Source: Streptomyces sp. T12 (GTDB lineage: Bacteria; Actinomycetota; Actinomycetes; Streptomycetales; Streptomycetaceae). From it: a stretch of DNA of 64,000 nucleotides. Of the stretch, positions 28,529 through 36,566 are shown one piece after another (the stretch's first letter is position 1; each line of letters starts with the position of its first letter). The stretch covers positions 7,254,001 through 7,318,000 of the forward strand of contig NZ_CP117866.1 of assembly GCF_028736035.1 (NCBI RefSeq), given 5' to 3'. A program made the position numbers and the translations under genes. The notes below the pieces were generated by a model. The model saw only the letters and a list, made by a program, of their open reading frames with translations. It made no database searches and was not told the DNA's origin.

Positions 28529-29506
28529 ATGAGGAACTCGAAATCTCAGGCGCGCGGCGTCCCCGGCAGGAGACGTGGAAGCAGGGCCGTGGCCGTTCGC
28601 CGCACAGCGGGTGCGACGGATATCAGGGCGCTGGCCGATGACCTCGGCGCGGCGCTCCTCCGCTCCGTTCGGCAAGGCGCTGCGGATGAGTCCCCTGCGG
28701 GGATCAGCCGTGGCTCGCCACAGGGTCGCGCGGCTGGGGTCAGCTGGTACGCCTTTGCTCTGGAGTACATGGAGATGAGGTGGCCGCTGATCGCGGCGAA
28801 GACCCGGGATGAGACCAACGATGCGCTGTGCGCGATCACCCGGGCGATGCTCCGGGACGTGCGGGGCCGTCCGAGCGATGAACTGCTGCGGCGGGCGATG
28901 CGGGGCTGGGCGTTCGTCGTCCCATGCCCGGAGCCGTGTCAGATGCCGGCGGATGTCCGGCTGGCCCTGCGCTGGGTGGCGGGAGCCTCACGTCCGCTGG
29001 CCGATCTGATGGATCCGGCCGTGATGCGGTCGGTGTTGACAGCCCTGCGGCTCAAGCAGGATGGCGCGGTGGCGGCGGCCGAGACGCAGCGGCACAAGCA
29101 CAAGGTCCTGGTCAATGCGGTTCGGTACGCCGTCGAGCAGCGCAAGTTGCCCGCCGACCCACTTGCTCCCATCAAATGGAGCGTGGCTGAGACCGTCCAC
29201 CAGGTCGACCCACGGGTGGTCGCCAACCCAGGTCAGGCGCGTTCCCTGCTGCGCGCGGTCTCCTACGTCGGCAGTTACCGGCGGGCTCGTGGACGGCGGC
29301 TGGTCGGACTGTTCGCCGGGATGTACTACGCCGGGCTGCGCCCCGCCGAAGCGGTCGGGGCGTCTTTGCCCAACTGCGTGCTGCCCGCGGAGGGCTGGGG
29401 TCAGGTGACCGTGCATCGCACACTGCCGCAAGCGGGCAGGCGGTGGACCGACACTGGAAGAGCCCACGACGAGCGCGGTCTCAAGGGCCGTCCGGCTGAC
29501 GACACA
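28529..29506 (+). pseudogene. Truncated tyrosine recombinase/integrase
   Basis: About 325 residues of an actinomycete phage-type integrase. The N-terminal core-binding part (SWYAFALEYMEMRWPLIAAKTRDE) and the start of the catalytic domain with the first catalytic Arg (YYAGLRPAEAVG) are present. The frame then reads WTDTGRAHDERGLKGRPADDT, after which homology stops near 29506, about 30 bases before the permease gene on the other strand. The HxxR box and the nucleophile Tyr are missing, so it cannot recombine DNA. The break lies where the sugar cargo begins. A TTG at 28466 is an alternative start. Probably a relic of the enzyme that inserted this or a related island. Confidence 0.8.
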
Positions 29507-29538
29507 AGCACCGAAAGGCTCGACCGGTCAAAGCGGGC

Positions 29539-30375
29539 TCAGCCCTTTACGGCGGAGCTGGCTACGCCCTGCACGAACCACCGCTGGAAGAACGTGAAGA
29601 CGATCAGCACCGGCAGGACCAGCAGGACACCGAAGGCGAGGACCTGGCCCCAGTCCACGGGCTGCTGGCCCTGGAAGACGCTCATCTGCAGCGGGAGGGG
29701 ACGCACTGAGGGGTCGGAGACCATCAGGACGGGCCAGAGGAAGGAGCCCCACTGGCCGAGGAAGGTCAGGATCGCCACCGACGCGTACACCGGCTTCGAC
29801 ATCGGGACGACGATCGCGAAGAAGGTGCGCCAGGGGCCGGCGCCGTCGATGCGGGCGGCTTCCTCGATGCTGGGCGGGATCGCGCGGAAGTAGGTGGCGA
29901 ACTGGAAGATGGAGAAGGCTTGGGCGATGAAGGGGATGGCCTGGATGTAGATGGTGTTGCGCTGGTCGTTGAACATGTAGAACAGCGGGACGGCCACTGC
30001 TTCGAACGGGACGAGCAACAGCAGCAGCACGAGGGTGAAGACGGTGTTCTGGCCTTTCCAGCGCAGCCGGGTGAGCCCGTAGGCGGCCATGGAGTTGACG
30101 ATCAGCCCGCCGAGCACCACGACGGCGGACAGGAGCAGTGAGATGCCCATGAACCGCCAGAAGTAGCCGGTGGCGTCGGAGTCGAAGCTGTCAAGGACGG
30201 CAGTGTAGTTGTCCAGCGACAGGTGGGTGGGCAGGAAGCCGGTCAGGCCGTTCAGCACTTCGTCGGAGGGCTTGAAGCTGCCCAGGAACAGGTAGAGGAC
30301 GGGCAGGACGAAGATGAAGGCCAGGACGCTCAGGACGGCGTAGTCGAGGAAGCGGCGCAGGGGTGAGCGGGTCAT
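29539..30375 (-). CDS. Carbohydrate ABC importer permease, MalG type
   Basis: A 278-residue inner-membrane permease with six hydrophobic segments and the EAA loop EEAARIDGAGPWRTFFAIVVP that contacts the ATPase. It is the last gene of set A; its start lies 2 bases after the partner permease stop. The likely cargo is fructo-oligosaccharides, because the upstream gene is an intracellular GH32. No ATPase gene is nearby, so the shared MsiK-type ATPase probably powers it. Confidence 0.93.
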   Translation of the reverse strand: MTRSPLRRFLDYAVLSVLAFIFVLPVLYLFLGSFKPSDEVLNGLTGFLPTHLSLDNYTAVLDSFDSDATGYFWRFMGISLLLSAVVVLGGLIVNSMAAYGLTRLRWKGQNTVFTLVLLLLLVPFEAVAVPLFYMFNDQRNTIYIQAIPFIAQAFSIFQFATYFRAIPPSIEEAARIDGAGPWRTFFAIVVPMSKPVYASVAILTFLGQWGSFLWPVLMVSDPSVRPLPLQMSVFQGQQPVDWGQVLAFGVLLVLPVLIVFTFFQRWFVQGVASSAVKG

Positions 30376-30377
30376 GG

Positions 30378-31367
30378 TCAGTCCTCGTTGCCCGCGCGGA
30401 CGACGCGGCGCTGGGTGAGGGTCAGGGCGACGACGATCAGGAAGAAGACGACGGTGATCGCGGACGCCTGGCCGATGTTGTTCTGGTCGAAGGCCGTGGT
30501 GACGGCCTGGTACATCACCGTGCGGGTGGCGTCCTCGTCGAGTCCGCCGCCCTTGACGAGGACGTAGACCTGGTCGAAGACGCGGAAGGAGAACACCGAG
30601 GTGAGCAGGGCGACGAAGACGAGGGTGCCGCGGATGCCGGGCAGGGTGACGTGGCGGAACTGCTGCCAGCGGGAGGCACGGTCGAGCTGGGCGGCCTCGT
30701 AGAGCTCGCCGGGGATCTGCTGGAGTCCGGCGAGGAGGATGACCATCTGGAAGCCGACGCCCTGCCAGACGGACAGCACGATGATCGAGGCCATGGCGGT
30801 GAGCCCGTCGCCGAGCCAGTCGAAGGCGCCCCAGTTGCCGAAAGTCACCGCGTCCAGGGCGGAGTTGAGCAGGCCGTCGCCGCTGCGGGCGAGGATGAGC
30901 CGCCAGATGACGGCGACCAGGGCCATGGGGAAGACGACGGGCAGGAAGAACAGGGACCGGAACAGGCCGATGGCCTTGAGTTTGCGGTTGAGGAGGATCG
31001 CCAGGGCCAGTGCCAGGCCGGTCTGCAGGGGTACGACGACCACGGCGAAGGTCAGGTTGTTCAGCAGGGCCCGCAGGAACGGGCCGGACATGTCGGGGTC
31101 GGTGAAGATGCGCCGGTACTGCTCCAGGCCGAAGAAGCGGGGCGGGAGCGGCGAGCCGAGGCGCACGTTGTAGAAGGAGAGCACGACCGCGTAGACGAAG
31201 GGGACGCCGACGAAGGCGATGAGGCCGCCGAGGGCGGGTGCGGACATCAACAGCCCGTGCAGCCAGTCGCGGTTTCTGTGCCCGGACCGTTTGGACTTGG
31301 CGGATGTCGGTGGTGAGGTCGGTTTCCTGCCGGCGGGCGTGGCGGGTGCGGGGTTGACGGTGGTCAC
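30378..31367 (-). CDS. Carbohydrate ABC importer permease, MalF type
   Basis: A 329-residue permease with a Lys/Arg-rich cytoplasmic N terminus, six hydrophobic segments and an EAA loop (YEAAQLDRASRWQQFRHVTLP). It pairs with the next permease, 2 bases downstream, and with the lipoprotein 77 bases upstream. GTG start at 31367 with GAGGA about 8 bases before it. Confidence 0.93.
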   Translation of the reverse strand: MTTVNPAPATPAGRKPTSPPTSAKSKRSGHRNRDWLHGLLMSAPALGGLIAFVGVPFVYAVVLSFYNVRLGSPLPPRFFGLEQYRRIFTDPDMSGPFLRALLNNLTFAVVVVPLQTGLALALAILLNRKLKAIGLFRSLFFLPVVFPMALVAVIWRLILARSGDGLLNSALDAVTFGNWGAFDWLGDGLTAMASIIVLSVWQGVGFQMVILLAGLQQIPGELYEAAQLDRASRWQQFRHVTLPGIRGTLVFVALLTSVFSFRVFDQVYVLVKGGGLDEDATRTVMYQAVTTAFDQNNIGQASAITVVFFLIVVALTLTQRRVVRAGNED

Positions 31368-31444
31368 GGTAGGGGTCCTCTTCCCTGCCGGGAGGAGCGG
31401 GCGCTGTCAGCGTGTGCCCGGCCCTCCCGGCTGCTGGATGCCGG

Positions 31445-32788
31445 CTACGGCAGCTGGTAACCGTCGTTGTCCGAGTAGTCCTGGTCGATGGCGCGGGCGG
31501 CCTTGGCCAGAGCGGTCTTCGGGTCGGCGCCGCCGTAGATGTCGCTCAGCGCCTGGCTGAACTTGGCGGTGACCGTGGGGTATCCGGCGGTGACCGGGCG
31601 GGTCACGGCCACGCAGGACTTCGTGATGTCACTGTCGCCACACGGCTTGGCCAGCTGGTCGGCGAAGAGCTGGAGCGGGCCGCCCTGCTTGTACAGGTCG
31701 CTCGTGGCGAGCACGGACTTGGTGCCGGGAGGGGCACCGTTGGCCGTGGTCATCGCGGTGACGTTGGTGTCGTTCATGAGGGAGTCGAGGAAGGCGCCGG
31801 CGGCCTTGCCGTTCTTGGTGTTGGCGCCGATGCCCCAGGCCCAGGAGCCCTGGCCGGTCTTGGGGCCGTTGCCGAAGTCGGGCAGCGGCAGCACGACGAG
31901 GTCGCCACCGAGTGCCTTGCTGAAGGCGGGGTACATCCAGTGGCCGACCCAGCTGAGGGCGACGCGGCCCTTGGGGAAGGCGTTCGAGTCGGTGTTGGGG
32001 TCGACGTAGGTCTTCCACGACTGGAAGGTCTTCAGCGCCGAGGCCACGGCCGGGGTGTCGAGAGCGCCTTCTGCCTTGCCGTTCTTCAGCAGCGAGCCGC
32101 CTGCCGACCAGACGATCGGGCTGAAGCCGTAGGTGCCCCACTCGTTCGCGAAGCCGCCGCCCTCCCCAATGTCCAGGCTCTTGCCGTCGGAGTCCTTGGC
32201 GGCCAGCTTCTTGACGGCCGCGGTGAACTCGTCCGCGGTCCAGGCGTCGGACACACCGGTGGGGTACTTCACCCCGGCCGCGTCCAGCAGCTTCTTGTTG
32301 CCGTAGATGCCGAGCCCGGAGTCGTATATGCCCAGGCCGTAGTGCTTGCCGTCGATCTCGCCCTCGGCCTTGATGGCGTCCGTGGCGTTGGCCAGGGTCT
32401 TGGCGGAGACGTAGTCGTCGATCGCGGCGAGCTTCTGGTTGTAGACGAAGCTCGCCATGGTCGGGCCGTCGAACTCCATCACGTCCGGCAGCTTGGAGGC
32501 GTCGGTGGTGGTGATGGTCTTGGTGTAGTCGTTGTCGGGGATCAGCGTCAGCTTGACCTTGACCTTCTTCTGCGAGGAGTTGAAGGTCTTCACCGCGTTC
32601 TGCACGGCGGCGGCCTCGCTCTGCTGACCCTGGTGGGCCCAGACAGTGATGGTGCCCGTGCCGCTGCCCTTCTCGGCGGAGGTGTTGGTGCCGCTGCCCC
32701 CGCCGCAGGCGGCCAGCGCGGCCAGCGGAAGGACGAGGGCCAGGGCCGTACAAGCCATCCGGCGGGAACTTCTATTGCCGATGTTCAT
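31445..32788 (-). CDS. Sugar-binding lipoprotein of set A importer
   Basis: A 447-residue extracellular solute-binding protein of the carbohydrate family 1 type. It has a lipoprotein signal peptide with lipobox LAAC (Cys28), so it is tethered to the outer face of the membrane. ITVWAHQGQQ begins the mature fold. It should capture oligosaccharides for the two permeases downstream. The ATG at 32788 has GGAGG 8 bases upstream; the open frame continues upstream but without a ribosome site. Ligand inferred as fructo-oligosaccharide from the GH32 gene 133 bases upstream. Confidence 0.93.
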   Translation of the reverse strand: MNIGNRSSRRMACTALALVLPLAALAACGGGSGTNTSAEKGSGTGTITVWAHQGQQSEAAAVQNAVKTFNSSQKKVKVKLTLIPDNDYTKTITTTDASKLPDVMEFDGPTMASFVYNQKLAAIDDYVSAKTLANATDAIKAEGEIDGKHYGLGIYDSGLGIYGNKKLLDAAGVKYPTGVSDAWTADEFTAAVKKLAAKDSDGKSLDIGEGGGFANEWGTYGFSPIVWSAGGSLLKNGKAEGALDTPAVASALKTFQSWKTYVDPNTDSNAFPKGRVALSWVGHWMYPAFSKALGGDLVVLPLPDFGNGPKTGQGSWAWGIGANTKNGKAAGAFLDSLMNDTNVTAMTTANGAPPGTKSVLATSDLYKQGGPLQLFADQLAKPCGDSDITKSCVAVTRPVTAGYPTVTAKFSQALSDIYGGADPKTALAKAARAIDQDYSDNDGYQLP

Positions 32789-32921
32789 GGTGGGTGCCTC
32801 CGGTGTGTGGTGCGGGTGAGGGTGAGAGGTGCGGATGGGGCGTGGAGGGTGGAGAACTGGGGTGGGAACGAGCCCTACGGCGTGGGCAGGGCTGCCTACG
32901 CGTGCGGAGAGAGGTGGGGGC

Positions 32922-34391
32922 TCATGCGGACTGTCCTTCGGGCTCACCGGAGTTGCCGCTCGCCTCCTTGATCACGAGAGGCCGCAGCTCCCAGGCGTCG
33001 ACCGCGTAGCCGAGGTGCGCGTTGGGCGCGCTGCGTGCCTGTAGCCGCCACGGGCCGTCCCCGGTCGGGTAGAAGCGCAGGGTGAGGACCTGGCCGGTGG
33101 AGGTCAGGAAGACTTCGGCGATGGAGTGGTCGACGACCACGCGCACGTCGACGGGCCGGCCGACTGGGCAGGGCATCCGGTAGGAGCCGCCGCGGGCCCG
33201 GGTGTCCAGCGAGGCGTGGTCGCGGTCGACGACCAGTTCGCCTGTGTCGGCGTCGAGGCGGATGTCGAGGTACTCGGAGCCGTCCGGGGTGGTGAGCAGC
33301 CGCAGACCGGCGTTTCCGGTCGGCTCCAGGCGGGCCGTCAGGTCGAAGGCGCGGCCCACGCTGCCGAGGTCCACCGGGCCATCTGTCACGCCCTCGGTGT
33401 GGACGGCGTGCTCGCCGCGCAGGTCGAGCAGTTCGGCGGCGGGCTGCTGGCGCAGCGTTCCGTCGCCGCCGACCGAGATCTCGCGAGGCAGGGTCAGCAC
33501 GCCGGCCCATCCGTCCGCGACCGCCCAGGCTTCCTCGCGGGCTTCCACGGACCAGCCCCACAGCAGCCATCTGCCGCCGGGTGCACGCAGCAGGGCGGGT
33601 GCATAGCAGTCAGGGCCGTGGTCCACGAGGACTGGCGCGCCGGCCTCGAAGACGTTGCCATGTTCCTCGCCGACCAGAGCCGTGACGCACCGTGGGCTGT
33701 CGTCGTCGTTCCAGGCGCTGAAGATAAGAGCACCGGGCCGTCCGGACTGCGCCGGGAGGTACTGGGGACACTCCCAGCCCTCGCCGGTGTGCAGTTCCGT
33801 GCCGCCGACCGGCTCCTGCTCGCGGGCGTCAAAGGGCCCCAGGTAGGTCCAGTTCTCCAGGTCGGGCGACTCGTAGAGCAGGGCCGTGCCACGGCCGTCC
33901 GCGAGGGCGGCGCCGACCAGCATCCGCCAGCCGTCGCCGTCCTGCCAGACGTACGGGTCGCGGTACATGGTGCAGCTCTCGGGCCAAGCAGGGACGACCA
34001 GTTCGCCACGCGGGCGGAAGGTCAGGCCGCCGTCATGGGAGGTGGCGTAGGTGACCGGCTGGTGCTGGGGCGAGCGGTCCTCGCGGTGCGCGGAGTAGAA
34101 GGCGACCAACCGGTTGCCATCGGAGACGGCGTTGCCGGAGAAGCAGCCGTCGGCGTCCACGCCACCCGGGGTCGGGGACAGGGCGATCGGCAGCGGCTCC
34201 CAGGTCAGCAGGTCGGGGCTGCGGAAGTGGCCCCAGTGCATGTTCGCGTGGGTCGCTCCGTACGGGTTGTACTGGTAAAACGCGTGGTAGTGGCCGTCGT
34301 GGAAGACCAGCCCGTTGGGGTCGTTGATCCAGTTGCGGGGCGGGCGCAAGTGCGCAACGGGCCGGAACAGATCACGGGGCGCGGTGGACAC
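32922..34391 (-). CDS. Intracellular GH32 fructan/sucrose hydrolase (set A)
   Basis: A 489-residue glycoside hydrolase family 32 enzyme, cleaving terminal beta-fructosyl residues from sucrose or fructo-oligosaccharides. Nucleophile Asp24 (NDPNG), transition-state Asp145 (RDP) and acid/base Glu207 (ECP) are all present, followed by the C-terminal beta-sandwich. No signal peptide, so it acts in the cytoplasm on imported sugar. GTG start with AAAGG upstream. It is a close paralogue of the GH32 at 46945-48417: by hand, 35 differences in the first 210 aligned residues with no gap, and the bases before the start are similar too. It lies between the LacI gene and the importer genes. Confidence 0.95.
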   Translation of the reverse strand: MSTAPRDLFRPVAHLRPPRNWINDPNGLVFHDGHYHAFYQYNPYGATHANMHWGHFRSPDLLTWEPLPIALSPTPGGVDADGCFSGNAVSDGNRLVAFYSAHREDRSPQHQPVTYATSHDGGLTFRPRGELVVPAWPESCTMYRDPYVWQDGDGWRMLVGAALADGRGTALLYESPDLENWTYLGPFDAREQEPVGGTELHTGEGWECPQYLPAQSGRPGALIFSAWNDDDSPRCVTALVGEEHGNVFEAGAPVLVDHGPDCYAPALLRAPGGRWLLWGWSVEAREEAWAVADGWAGVLTLPREISVGGDGTLRQQPAAELLDLRGEHAVHTEGVTDGPVDLGSVGRAFDLTARLEPTGNAGLRLLTTPDGSEYLDIRLDADTGELVVDRDHASLDTRARGGSYRMPCPVGRPVDVRVVVDHSIAEVFLTSTGQVLTLRFYPTGDGPWRLQARSAPNAHLGYAVDAWELRPLVIKEASGNSGEPEGQSA

Positions 34392-34861
34392 ACACGTGCC
34401 TTTCGGTAAGTACAGAGGGCATGCGAAGGGCGGTCACCGGACGAAACCGGCCACGATCCCTTCGCAAAATTCGAAGAAAGTGGCCTCCACCAGCACTCGC
34501 GGAAGGCCCCGGCGGCATGGCAACACAAAGGCAGGTCCGGCGCGATGCCGACGGCGAGCTGCGGGAGAGAGGCTTGCTGACGCGCCGACACCTGGTCGGC
34601 GAAGGGCGCGAGGCTCAGTACCCTCGCGCCAAAGAGGCCGGGCCGCTGGAAGAGCGGGCCAAACTGGCGCAGACCGATCCGCCCGCGCTTACCGGCGCGG
34701 CGGAGGCGGCGTCCAGCACCAGCAGGCTGCGACGGCTCGACGCCTCATTGAAAATCTCAGGGGACATGTGTGTACCCTCACTGTGTTCCAAGTACTGACA
34801 GGACCGACGACCGGTTGCGACGGTCGCCTGTCATGGTGTGAAGTGCTTCGCCGTCCCGGGG
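34392..34861. other. Intergenic region upstream of set A GH32
   Basis: 470 bases without a convincing gene. It should hold the set A promoter. One ACCGGT occurs near 34808 inside an imperfect dyad with GACCG and CGGTC ends. No copy of the dyad found upstream of the set A LacI gene was seen here. Confidence 0.4.
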
Positions 34862-35920
34862 TCAGAGTCGGGGCGGCGAAGCGACCGATGCCCGCGCCAC
34901 CAGCGGGCAAAGCAGCATCTCCTGGCTGTCCGGGCCCGGTGGCCGGCCCGGCGTCTTGGTGAGCGCGAGCAGCTGGGCCACAGCCCGTGCCCCCATCTCG
35001 TAGTGCGGGAGCTGAACCGTGCTCAGCGCGGGGTGGACGACCTCGCAGACCAGCTCCTGGTTGTCGAACCCGATGACCGACAGATCACCGGGGATGGACA
35101 GTCCCAACTCGGCCGCAGCGCGATAAGCGCCGGCGGCCATCCGGTCGTTGAAACAGAACAGTGCCGTGGGGCGCTGCTCCGCCGTCAGCAGGCGTCGGGC
35201 AGCCCGGTAGCCCGCGTCCACGTCGCCGGCCGTCGTCCCGAAGGACACTGCCGTCTCCGCGGCGACCAAAGACGGGTCATAGGGGACACCGACCTCGGCC
35301 AGCGCCTTGCGGTAGCCCTCCAAGCGGCCCTGCCGGGCGGGAACGTCGACGGTCTGCACGGTCATGCCGATCCTGCGGTGCCCGTGGTCGATCAGCTCAC
35401 GCACCGCCGTGTATCCGCCCTGGACCTCATCGGGCACCACGAAGGGGATGGCGGGGTCCTCGGAGCGCGCGTCCAGCAGCACGGTGGGCGTCGAGCCCAG
35501 GCTCTCCGGCACGCGCACGTTCCGGTGGTACATCGCCGCGTACAGCACCCCGTCCACCTGCCGCTGGAGCAGCATCTCGATGCTGGTGCGCTCCAATTCG
35601 GCATCGCCGCTGGTGTTGACCAGCAGCAGCACCAGGCCCTCAGCTGCGGCGGCCTCCTGGGCGCCCAGGATCGTCCGGCTGGCATGGGGGGTGGTGGCGA
35701 TCTCATCGCTGACGAAGCCGATGGTCTGCGACCGCCTCAGCCTCAGCCCCCGGGCGAGGCCGTTCGGCGCGTACCCGAGTTCGTCGGCGACCCGCAGGAC
35801 GCGCTGCCGGGTCTCCGCACTGGCCCGCTTGCCCTCGACGCCGTTCAGGATGTGCGACACGGTCGCGGTCGACACACCCGCCGCCGCGGCCACGTCCTTG
35901 ATCCCGATCCGGCGCGCCAT
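34862..35920 (-). CDS. LacI-family repressor of set A
   Basis: A 352-residue transcription factor: LacI helix-turn-helix in residues 1-50 (IKDVAAAAGVSTATVSHILNG, hinge region RLRRSQTIGFV) and a periplasmic-binding-like sugar sensor domain (PTALFCFNDRMAAGAYRAA, then SVIGFDN). It is upstream of the set A GH32 and importer genes on the same strand and probably represses them until sugar is present. A 20-bp dyad with a central CG at 35950-35969, 30 bases before its start, suggests self-regulation. Confidence 0.94.
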   Translation of the reverse strand: MARRIGIKDVAAAAGVSTATVSHILNGVEGKRASAETRQRVLRVADELGYAPNGLARGLRLRRSQTIGFVSDEIATTPHASRTILGAQEAAAAEGLVLLLVNTSGDAELERTSIEMLLQRQVDGVLYAAMYHRNVRVPESLGSTPTVLLDARSEDPAIPFVVPDEVQGGYTAVRELIDHGHRRIGMTVQTVDVPARQGRLEGYRKALAEVGVPYDPSLVAAETAVSFGTTAGDVDAGYRAARRLLTAEQRPTALFCFNDRMAAGAYRAAAELGLSIPGDLSVIGFDNQELVCEVVHPALSTVQLPHYEMGARAVAQLLALTKTPGRPPGPDSQEMLLCPLVARASVASPPRL

Positions 35921-35949
35921 GGCCCCTGCCCAAACTAGTAGATACCGGG

Positions 35950-35969
35950 TTGACTAATCGTTTAGCCAA
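35950..35969. promoter_or_regulatory. LacI-type operator candidate before the set A regulator
   Basis: TTGACTAATCGTTTAGCCAA is an imperfect dyad around a central CG, with 8 of 10 positions matching between the half sites. Its AT-rich sequence contrasts with the surroundings and it stands 30 bases before the regulator start, as expected for an autoregulatory LacI operator. Confidence 0.6.
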
Positions 35970-36199
35970 CGGCGTGCACATGAGACTGCCCATGGCCAGA
36001 GCTCCTGTCAATGGCTTGTTACGAACTCTTGGCCGTCAGGTGTCCTGTGGGGAAGTCCAGCAGCGACGTCCGCCCACTCCACGCCGATCGCCTGAGCCAG
36101 GCGATCCGCCTCCAGACGCGACGTCGTACACGCCCCGATCCGCGCCTGACCTCAGGCGGTGCCCGTGCGGAACGGGTTCACTGGCCGCGCCCGTGGCGG
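35970..36199. other. Non-coding stretch between set A regulator and IS66 remnant
   Basis: No gene is supported. With the IS66 remnant and 36346-36566, where also nothing was found, it forms the 646-base gap between the set A regulator and the secreted GH32 gene. Confidence 0.4.
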
Positions 36200-36345
36200 G
36201 GGTGAAGCTGGCGGTGGCCGCTCAGGTGAGGACGATCGCCCAGCAGCCAGAGCGGATCGCGGAATTGGAGCGGTGGTTGGCAGTGACTTGCTCAACTCCT
36301 CCAAGCCGCCCTCCAGCGACGGGCGGCCAGGAAACCTGTGACGAG
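36200..36345 (+). pseudogene. IS66-family transposase N-terminal remnant
   Basis: The plus strand reads VRTIAQQPERIAELERWL in one frame and then, after a one-base shift, LLNSSKPPSSDG. These are the two conserved neighbouring pieces of the N terminus of IS66 transposases (coiled-coil followed by NSSKPPSSDG). Nothing of the catalytic domain follows, and no terminal repeats were found, so this is a small inactive scar inside the island. Confidence 0.65.
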
Positions 36346-36566
36346 GTCGCTGCGGAAGTCCATTGAGTCTGATTCGAAAATCCCCACGCCGCAGCTCAGA
36401 GGGGAAGACACACAGGCAGGCACCACCGGTGCGGGCCAGGTCTGGAGTGGCAGGGGGCACCGGCCCCGCGGAGATTGATTCCACGCCCCCTTCTTGCCGC
36501 CTGCCTCGCCGAGAGCCGCGCGCTGGAAGCCGCCCCTGGCCAGTCGGCGCACGGACCTGCGGCGCG

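Noticed and set aside
34421..34798. Plus-strand 125-residue frame between set A GH32 and LacI
   Set aside because: No ribosome site, no recognisable domain, and charged low-complexity composition; more likely promoter DNA.
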